Source of the DNA: Nocardia sp. BSTN01 | Lineage (GTDB): Bacteria > Actinomycetota > Actinomycetes > Mycobacteriales > Mycobacteriaceae | Assembly (NCBI RefSeq): GCF_015354405.1 | Contig: NZ_JADKYP010000027.1 | Location: 22,616 to 86,615, forward strand | DNA length: 64,000 nucleotides | Direction of reading: 5' to 3' | Shown: positions 30,901 through 39,900 of the stretch, piece after piece | Position numbering within the stretch: position 1 is the first letter of the stretch | Layout of the letters: every line of letters begins with the position of its first letter | Position numbers and translations under genes: made by a program | Notes under the pieces: generated by a model | Seen by the model: only the letters and a program-made list of their open reading frames with translations | The model's database searches: none | What the model was told of the DNA's origin: nothing

Positions 30901-33900
30901 GGTTGCGCGCGGGCTGTGGGGCGCGCTCCCGATTCGGCCTTCCGGGCCGCCGGACGGTGGGGCCGTCGAATCGTCGCCGAGGTCGGGGAACAGGGTGCTC
31001 AGACGGTCCAGGTCGTCGTCGCCGGCTCGATCGTCGCCCGGCCGCTCACCACGGAGCTCGAACCACACGGTCTTGCCGTCGACATGCTCGACAACGCCGT
31101 AATCGGTCGCGAGCATCGTCAACAACCGGCCACCCCGACCCGACTCGACATTGCCGTCCGGGTTGCGCCACGCCGGAAGCGTGCGGCTGTAGTCGCGAAC
31201 TCCCACCCGGATGACCGGACCACCAGGGCCTTCGGTCACCGCCGCGATGACGAACCCGTGAGTTCCGGCGTGACGCGCTATGTTGCCCGCCAACTCCGAC
31301 ACCAGCAACTCGGCCGAATCGACCTGATCGGTGTCCGGCCATCCCACCTCACCGGCGTGTGCCCAGTTCTCCATGATCCGGCGCACCAGCCGCCGGGTTC
31401 GCCAGCTGTCCGAACCGTCCGGGGCGCTGACCCGCACCAGATAGTCATCCACGTCGGGCACTGCGGACGGTGCCGCGCTCGGGATCGCTCCCTGCCTCTG
31501 GATCCGAGTAAACCGCGCCACAACGCCTTCGACGTCCGAGCGCGCCGCACCGAGATCGACAAGCATGGCTTCGAGGTCCGCCGGGTCGAGCCCTCGAATC
31601 GCCTCGACCACCGACGCTTCCAGACCCTCGCTCACTGCGGAGGCGACGAAGCCGGACGTTGCCCCGGCAACGTAATCGAGGACCGCCAGCACGCTGCGCT
31701 CTCGCGGTGAATGATTCCTCGATTCCGTATCGGGCGCCGCTGCATCGGCGGATTCGATCGACGATTGCGGCCCCCACAATGCCCTCGACAGCGCAGGACG
31801 AAAACCGTCGGGCACGGTTGTCGCGGAAAGGAACTCGCTCGGGCCGGCTGCGTCCGCCCCCTCCGTATCGTGCGGTCGACTGCCGATCGGGCGATGTCCG
31901 ATATTTTCCCCGGATGCGGGGTCATCGGGTGTAGACCGGGCTTCGAGCGGCTCACCCGTCAAATCGATGCCGCGGTTCTCCGCCTCCTCCACCGCAGCCG
32001 CTCGGCCGCTCGTGCGTAGCTTGAGGCCGATACGGATCAGGTAGGCATTGACGGTTGTGGGTGAGATCCCTTGCGCCGCCGCGATCTGCCTGTTCGTCTT
32101 GCCCTGTTTGACGAGTCCGAGAATTCTGGCCTCGGTCTCGGACAACGAATCTCTGCCCTGGAACACCCCGGAACCGGTATCCGCTGCATCGGACGGAAGC
32201 ACGAGGCCACCGGTGCGCAACGCCTTGCCTACCATTCCCGCCCGGTCCCGGATGCCGAGCTTGACGCCGATCCGGTTCAGCCGAACCTTCACCTGGTCGG
32301 GCGAGAGGCCGAGAAGGACGGCGATCTCTTTGTTGCTCATCCCTTCGGCGACCAGCCCCAGTACCTCACGCTCCGCATCGGACCAGTCGACACCCGGGCC
32401 GCTGTCGATGACGGGGATCAGGCCGGCGTGAAAGGCCCGTGCCACCATCCCGGCGCGATCACCGATGCCGAGTTTGCCGCCGACGCGGGCGAGATGGGCC
32501 TTCACCGTGAGCGGTGACAACCCGAGTTGCGTCGCGACCGCCTCGTTCGACATGCCGTCGGCGACCCTCGCGAGGATCAACACTTCTTGTGTGGTCGGTT
32601 CGAGGTTCGATGGTTTTCCGAGCGACGCCGCGATGTCGTCGTCCGAGAGCAGCCCCAGCTCTCGTGCCGCCGAAACGATGCCGACCCGGCCGTGGTCCCC
32701 GAGCTTGTCGCCGACCTGCTTCAGGTAGAACTTGACTCGGCTCTCCGAGCGGTCCAGCCGACGTGCGATGACGTCGTTCGACAACCCGGCGGCAACCATG
32801 CGGATCAGTCGGAGTTCGTGCTCGGTCAGACCGTGCGCTGGTGCGTCAGGGACCGCCTCGTAATGCTCGTCGATTTCCGGCGCGACGTCCCTCGGTACCA
32901 GCGCCTGGGCGGCCCGAGCGAACGCCCCGAAGGCACCTTGCTGAAGCGGCGTGCGGTCTCGGCTCGGGGAGGTGACCGCCTCGGTGATGATCCGACGCTG
33001 CCTGGAGGACAGGCCGGACCATGCCCTCGCGGCAAGCCGCGCAACGTCGAGAATCCACGGTTCGGTGTCTTCCTCCGCCGCGACCGGCCAGCGCCGAGTC
33101 TCCGCGATTCGAAAAACGACTGCGTTGATGTATTGAGCCACGGTCCGCCGTCGTACTGCCTCAGGGTCCGCCGCAGGTTGTGTGTCCGGCGTCAGCGCAT
33201 CGAGCAGGCGTCGGAATGTCTTCTCGCCGTACCGTTCACGCAGTTCGCGGAACGCCGCGGCATCACCCTCCTGGGCGCGCTGCAGCGTTGACGATTCCGG
33301 GCCATTCGACCGTCCACGGACCGGTGCGTTCGTGCCGGCGAGTACTGCGCCCGCCTTGTGCGGGCGAGGCGTGAGACGACCTGCGGTGCTTTCGAAGTGG
33401 GCGAAGAAGGCTCGGTCCACCCGGGGGAACGACTGTCGGAAGAATTGTTGCCAGGTGTCGCGGTCGCGGATTCGGGAGATGGTTCTGCCGCCCAGGTCGG
33501 GGTCTGCGATGCGAGGGACGTTGGTGTCGTAGACGAAGAGGACGCCATCGAGTTGGGTGACATAGAAGGCGTGCGCGATTCCGTCGCGCTCGACCACGAA
33601 GACCGAACTTTGCCGCGAGTCTTCGGAATTGAGCAGACTGTCGATTTCTCGATCCAGGCGCTCCACAAGCGCCCCATCGACGTCGGCGATTTCGGCGAGA
33701 CCGGTGGTGAGGCCGGTGACGAGTTCGCCCCAGCTCTCCGCATCCTGATGCGCGATGAGCGCAGCGTCCAATCCGTCGGCCCACGCGGCCTGGATGGTGG
33801 AGCCGGCGCATGCGACGACATGATCGGGCACGGCATCGGCCGGTTCCTGAGTGGAGCGGCGCAGGAACCTGCCCGTCGTTGCGTAGCGCGTGGTAGCGGG

Positions 33901-36900
33901 CCGGCGCGTTGCACTGCGGCTGTGCGTGGTGGCGATAGCACCGGTAGGAGGTGTCGCGTGGAATTCGACCGAATGCTCGATCGTGTTCTTGCCGTTGGCG
34001 AAGGTGATGCGGCGGACCGCGACCGTACTTTCGGCGATGACGAGTTGTGTGCCGCGGCCGCCTTCCCGGTCCACAGCTTGTTCGTCGGCTGTCCACTTCG
34101 GCAGTTTCGCGGCGATGCCCGGGACGATGTCGTTGGCGACCGCCAGGTGCACTTGGTAATCGTCCCCGGCACCCCGAATCGCCAGATCGAGAACTTCCTC
34201 CGGCGCCAGGCCCGCCGACGAGGCATTGCTGTACAGGTGTTTCTTCGCGTTGGTGACCAGTTCGCTCACCGCTCGCATGATGCTGTCGACCAGGTCGGCG
34301 GAGATATCCGCTTCGTATTCCAGTAGCCGTCCCTCGACGGCATTGCGAATTCGGCGAACCTCCCGTTGGTACGGCGGTATTTCCTCCGGCTCGGATTCGC
34401 CGAACATCTCCATCAAACGGTCGAGATCGATTTCTCCCGAGGACCTTTCGACCGGTGGCTCGGCGGCCCGCTCCACCGAATCCGGAGTGCGTCCCAGCCG
34501 CCACTCGACCCGCACATAGGAGTTGTCTCCCGTGATGTCGATGAGATCCACGTTCACCGCATCGGCATCGAGCTCGACCCGGAGAGATATCGGCCCCTGT
34601 CCCCACCGAATCGACGCACCGACGGCCGCGGCGATATCCCGCACGTACGCCGGATCCGACCAACCGTCCAGCAACTCGACGATCTGTCGTTCCACCAGCT
34701 CGGCCTGCGCCTCGTCACCGGCCGCGATATCGTCGAACCGCAGGCCCGGTTGATCCGCCGGCGCCGAAGCGAAGAAGTGATCCTCGGCCGCATCCAGGTC
34801 GATCGGGCTGATTCCCAGTTCACTGCCCAGGAGCCGGAAAATGCGTCGGCTCGGTACACGTTCCCCGCGTTCGATCTGGCCGATATATTTCTCGGACAGG
34901 CCCGTATCGGCTGCTACGTCGGACCGTTGCAGCAGATAGTGATATCTCAGCGCCCTGAACCACAGTCCCTGTTCCGTCGGAGCGTAGGCAGCCCAACCGA
35001 GATCGAGCCTCGCATCCGGGAAGAACCGTCCGGCGGCCCGGTGGGTCGCCTCGGCCTCGATGTTCAATGCGTCGCACAGCGACAGGAACACGACGACACC
35101 GGGGTCGCGATCGCCTGCTTCGATGGAACGCAGGTGGATCGTGCTGATCCCTGCCGCCTGTGCCAGCTCCTCCTGTGATACCCGTCGGTCGTTGCGGTGC
35201 GCTCGGAGCCACAGTCCGTGCTCGCCGAGAGCGTACGCGGTGGGGTCGAGATCGGTTGTCGCTGCGGGAAAGAAGTGGCCGGTGGCGGTATCGATCGCTT
35301 CGCGCCCGAGGTCCAACGCCTGACACAGTGACCGGAAATCAGCAGCCCCGAGGTTCTGCTCTGCCCGTTCGATCGATCGGAGATGTTCGGTGCGGATTCC
35401 TGCGGCCCCTGCCAGGTCCTCCCGTGACATGCCGCGTTCGCCGCGGTGCGCTCGGAGCCACAGTCCCTGCTCCCCGGGCGCGTACGCGGTGGGGTCGAGA
35501 TCGGTTGTCGCTGCGGGAAAGAAGTGGCCGGTGGCGGTATCGATCGCTTCGCGCCCGAGGTCCAACGCCTGACACAGTGACCGGAAAACGGCGGCCCCTG
35601 GAACGACCTCGCCCTTGCCGATCGAGCTCAGATACTTCGCGTTGATCGCGCCGGCCTCCGCCAACCTCTCCCACGACATGTCCCTGTCATTGAGCATCGC
35701 CGAGATCCAACGGCCTGGCGCGTCGAGAGGGTATGCGGCCGGATGCAGATCGAAATCGGCGTCCGGATAGAAATTGCCTGCCGCATCCACGAAATCGGAT
35801 CTCGGCACACCCAGCGCTCGGCCGATCTTCACGAAGAGTCCAGGCCGCGGACGCGTGCTTCCCTGTTCGATCCGGCTCATGGTGCTGCGATTGACGCCGA
35901 TAGCTCTGGCCAGGTCTGCCGCAGTCATATTCGCGCCGTCACGCCGGCCCTTGTCGTGACGCCGCGCCGTGATCCACTCACCCCGCGCACGGTTCAACGC
36001 ATTCGCGGTGTGCTGAGCCGGCTGATTCGCCGCGTTCTCCGACGGCCTGCTGCCGATGCTCCCCAGTGCGGCACCGGTCTGGTCTTCGGCAGCTATGGGG
36101 GCCGGGCCCTCATAGGGTCGACGACCGACCTCTATGCGTTCGTCGCGGCGCGGATCGTTCGATACGGTCTCTGCGGCATCCAGTCGGATCGGCATCGCCG
36201 TGCCCAGGTCCGATAACCCAGCGACTATCGCATCGAATTCGTCCATCGTGGGGTCGGGAGCGACGACTTGCCGGGATGGCTGTCGGGCCTCGGCGGCGGG
36301 GGCGCCCCGGCGCGAATCAGTGACGAGGTTGCCGTCGCGGTCGAACTCGATGGTCTCGAACAGCCGCTTCTCCACCGGCATCCGATCGATGAACCTGTGT
36401 TGCTCGCGGCGCCATTCATCGAATCCGACAGCTTTGTTCAGCATCGCGCGGCGGTTTCGCAGGTCCCGGGGACCGTAGTCGTTCGTAGTGTCACCGTCCC
36501 GCGAGGCCGCCAGGTCGACGACGACCAAGTTCGGTTCGTCGATCGAGTCGCTGTCGTTGATCAGCAGGACCATATGGTCGTCGGCGTCGGCGCTGCCGCT
36601 CGCTCGGGTGTCCTTCCATTTGTAGACCAGGACGCTGATCCCGCCCGGCCGGGACTTCAACGATTCGGCGGCCTGCTCCAGCGAATCCCTTTTCTGGAGC
36701 GTGGCGCCGAACACCTTTCGCACCACATCGCGTCCGTGGCCCCCCAGGCTGGCGGCGGGCATCTCGAAACGGCGGGGGTTGTCGGGGCACAACACTCGCA
36801 TGCCGGTCACCGCATTGTTGACACAACTGTTGGGGCTGCGGCGGTGGATCTGCACGACCAGATCGAGCAGGGTCGAAGTGGCCAGATACTGCGACGCGGC

Positions 36901-39900
36901 GGCGACGATGTCGGCGTCCGCCCCTGCGGCGACGTCTCTGCTGTCCGCGTTCTCGGCGTTTGCATCTCGGTCGGCTGCCGCTTGGACGTCCGGATTGTGG
37001 GATTCCGCGCTCTGAATGTCCGAAATATCGGCGTCCCGGCTCACCGGTCCGGGAACTACTGCCGCGGAATCGATATCGTTTCCCACGGCGTGGCCGGTGT
37101 TCATGGCGGTCAAGTGATCGCCGACCGCTTCGCCCAGGATGTCGCGGGCGATGACGGGGGTGATGCCGGCGGCCGGATAACCCAGCGCTGCCGCGAGGGC
37201 GCCTCTCGCCTCGGTCAGCAGCGGATCGAGCATGCGCATGCCTTCGGCGCCTTCGATATCCGCGCTCGGCATACCGAGTTCGTCGGCGAGCTGGTTCCGC
37301 CACTTCATTATCTCGATCAGTGCGTCCACATCGCTGAGCCCCGCTCGCTCGCGCGCCTTCGCGGGGGCGGTGGCCTCGACTTGTTGCCGCAGCGCCTCCG
37401 CCGTGGCGGGTGCGAGACCGGCCCGATTCAGCAGTTCGCGCACCGGATCGGTGGCACCGTTGCGTTCGAGTTCGGCAATCTGGTTCGCGACGGCCGGAGC
37501 CGGGATTCCCAGCAAACCGGCCAGCCTTCTCGCCTGGTCCGCCGGCTCATCCGGGCGGGTGAAGTCTGGTTCGCCGTACAACCCGGTCTCGGCTTCGGCG
37601 AGGGTGAGGGGGACGTTGCCGGTCGAGAAGGCATGATGGCGGATGAACTCCGCGGTGGAATGCCGCAGCGCGCGCTGCTGCAGTTCCGGTGCCATCTCCC
37701 GCACGGCATGGCTCGCCGCGACGACCGCATCGTGGGTCTGGGCGGTGGGATCGGCCTGGTGGGCGGCCACGGCCTGTTCGTAATGAACGACCGCCTCACG
37801 GACTCCGCGCAGGTGCATGGCATTGCGGATCAGGGCGTCCTGCGTCGACATCACCACTTGCGCGCTGCCACGCTGACCGTTACGTGCGGTGCGGTTCTTG
37901 GCCTGTTCGTGGATATAGGACTGCTCAGGAGCCTCGGTCATCCAGACATGCATGCCGCCCTTGACCTTGACCGCTTCCGATACCGAGATATCGACACCGC
38001 GCTGGCCCTGCTTGTTGATCACCAGGATCTTGCCCTGCTCACCGGCCTCGTCGAAGACCTTCTGCAACTGGGCTTCCCAGTCCGCGCCCCAGCCGATGAT
38101 CCGCTTGGCGTCCACCGCTTCGATCGCCTCTCGGGGCACTCCCGCGCGCACCAGTGCCTCGACCTGCCGGGCGACCAGATCGTTGCGGTGACAGAGGATC
38201 TCCTGGAACCGGCCCTCGCCTCCGGCCCGCATCTCGTTCGCGTATTCGGCAATCGCGCGCAGTTTGGCATGCGTGCTCTCGACCACATCATGCTGACCCT
38301 CCACCAGCCGATGCGTCTGCGACCGTCCGACCTCGTGGGCCTCCTGCAGACCGTAGATCTTGTTCAGTACGGGGTTCAGGTCGGTGAGGGTGCCGGATGC
38401 GCCGGTCACTTCATCGAAGAAGGATTCGCCACCGACACGGTAGATTTCGACCGAATCGATGCGTTTGGCGGACTCCGCATCCGCGCGCACCACGATCCGA
38501 TGCGCGTCGGCCTTCTCCCCTCGAGCCTCGGCCGCCCGGAACTCCTTGGCTTCGATGGCTTGGGCGAGACTCGCCTTGCCCGGCTCCGCGCTCCACCGTG
38601 ATTCACTCGAGGTCTTCGGGTTTCGTTGCAGGCCGTGTTCGGCTTGGTCGATGATGACGATCTTGCCCGCGTCCATCTCGTAGTGGACGCCTTCACGGAC
38701 GAGAAATTCGGCGTGGGCCGCGGTCTCCAGCCGGGAGGCGCCCATTCCGTCCAGCCAGTCTTTTCCGCCGGGCAGTGCCTCGACCTTCGCCCGGCCCTCG
38801 GGCGTGAGTTCGGGTTGACCGTCGTACCAGTACATGACCTCCGGTGACCCATCGGCATGCTCTCCTATTTCCTCCGAAATGCGCCGGAGGCCGAAATCCT
38901 CGTGTGACAGAGCCCCTTTCGCCAATGCCTCGGTGAGGAAATCGTGGGCATCGAATACCTGCTTGGCGGTTGCCTCCGGCGCCGCCTGCTCGACACCTTC
39001 CGACCGGAGGAACTGCCGTTCACCCCGGTCGATGATGCCGTCCATCTCGTCGATCAGCGCATGGCGCGGTGGCTTGATACCGGCGTTGCACAGATGCCCG
39101 ACTGTCTCGCCGGTCGCGACCACGATCGCAGGCCGCCCTGTCGTGATCGGCCCGAAACCGTGCTGCTGATCGGCGCGGAACACGTCGATCCCGAATTTGC
39201 CCAGCACGTTCTGCATGTCGGCGAATTCCTCATCGCCGGTCAACAGCTTCCGATACGTGCTGACTTCGCGGTTGGCCAGTCCATCGGTGGTGGTCACGAG
39301 CAGAACCGAATCGTGCTGCACCGCACGTTGGATTGCGCCGGCCATGAATACCAGCGATTTGCCCTCGCCGGGTTTCATCTCTACCGGACGCGATTTCATC
39401 GCGTAGACGGCTTCGGCCTGTTCGACCCGCAGCACCATGCCGCCGGGCACCTTCTCGCTGATCGTGCCGCGCCGGATGATCTCCATCGTCGCCAGCAACG
39501 ACTGGTGCTCGTCGCCGCTGTGCAGGCCGGCCATCAGCACGTCGTCCGGAAGGTTGGACAGGCGTTGACTCTCCGGAACATGCTCGGCGGAGGCCTGGTG
39601 GAAGTCGATCAGCAGATCGACCGCCTTGTCGCGGTCGCTGCGCGGCAGACCGGCGGCATCGGCGAGACTGTCGTGATCGGCGGTCGGAACGCTCTGCTCA
39701 TCGTGCACCGATGACGGATGTTTTTCCGCAACGGGCGTTTCGGCACCGTCGGTCTCGGTCCGGCCCGAGTGCTCGGGACTTTCCGGGCCGGACTTTTCGG
39801 CGGTCGCATCCCGCTGCGGGGCCGAACGCTCTCCGCCACCCGAGGATTCGTGCTCGTCGCGAGCGCCCGGCGGCGAACCGGCTTCGCCCTCGGCGACCGG

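Larger units (their letters stand above)
34834..35991 (-). other. Giant-protein module: five tandem XRE-type HTHs, residues 1840-2225
   Basis: Five repeats of about 83 residues, each with a Cro/CI-like HTH ending in S-x-I-E-x-G-like residues: LARAIGVNRSTMSRIEQG, LAEAGAINAKYLSSIGKG, LAGAAGIRTEHLRSIERA, LAQAAGISTIHLRSIEAG and VAADTGLSEKYIGQIERG. Each is followed by a conserved F-F-P-(A/D)-A-x-x-D-L linker. Two successive linkers are identical in DNA over 108 bases, showing a recent tandem duplication. Confidence 0.85.
14170..36060 (-). repeat. Sixteen-copy dispersed linker motif I-G-[SAH]-[RKA]-P in the giant protein
   Basis: The Ile of each copy is at residue (first base): 1818 (36057), 3203 (31902), 3208 (31887), 3526 (30933), 4049 (29364), 4360 (28431), 4897 (26820), 5200 (25911), 5233 (25812), 5767 (24210), 5785 (24156), 6067 (23310), 6839 (20994), 7508 (18987), 8466 (16113) and 9109 (14184). 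Forms: IGSRP five times, IGARP and IGAKP three each, IGHRP and IGSAP two each, IGAAP once; a variant LGAAP is at 8366. All lie in Pro/Ser/Asp-rich linkers at or near module borders and none falls inside a recognised fold. They could be protease sites, docking motifs or recombination scars. Confidence 0.9.

Noticed and set aside
36268-38601. A 777-residue open frame on the plus strand opposite the giant gene
   Set aside because: It is antisense to the clear SecA-like and papain-like modules, its protein is low-complexity and Arg/Gly/Val-rich, and long antisense frames are expected in GC-rich genes. The same applies to 16153-18174 and the other large plus-strand frames between 13 and 44 kb.
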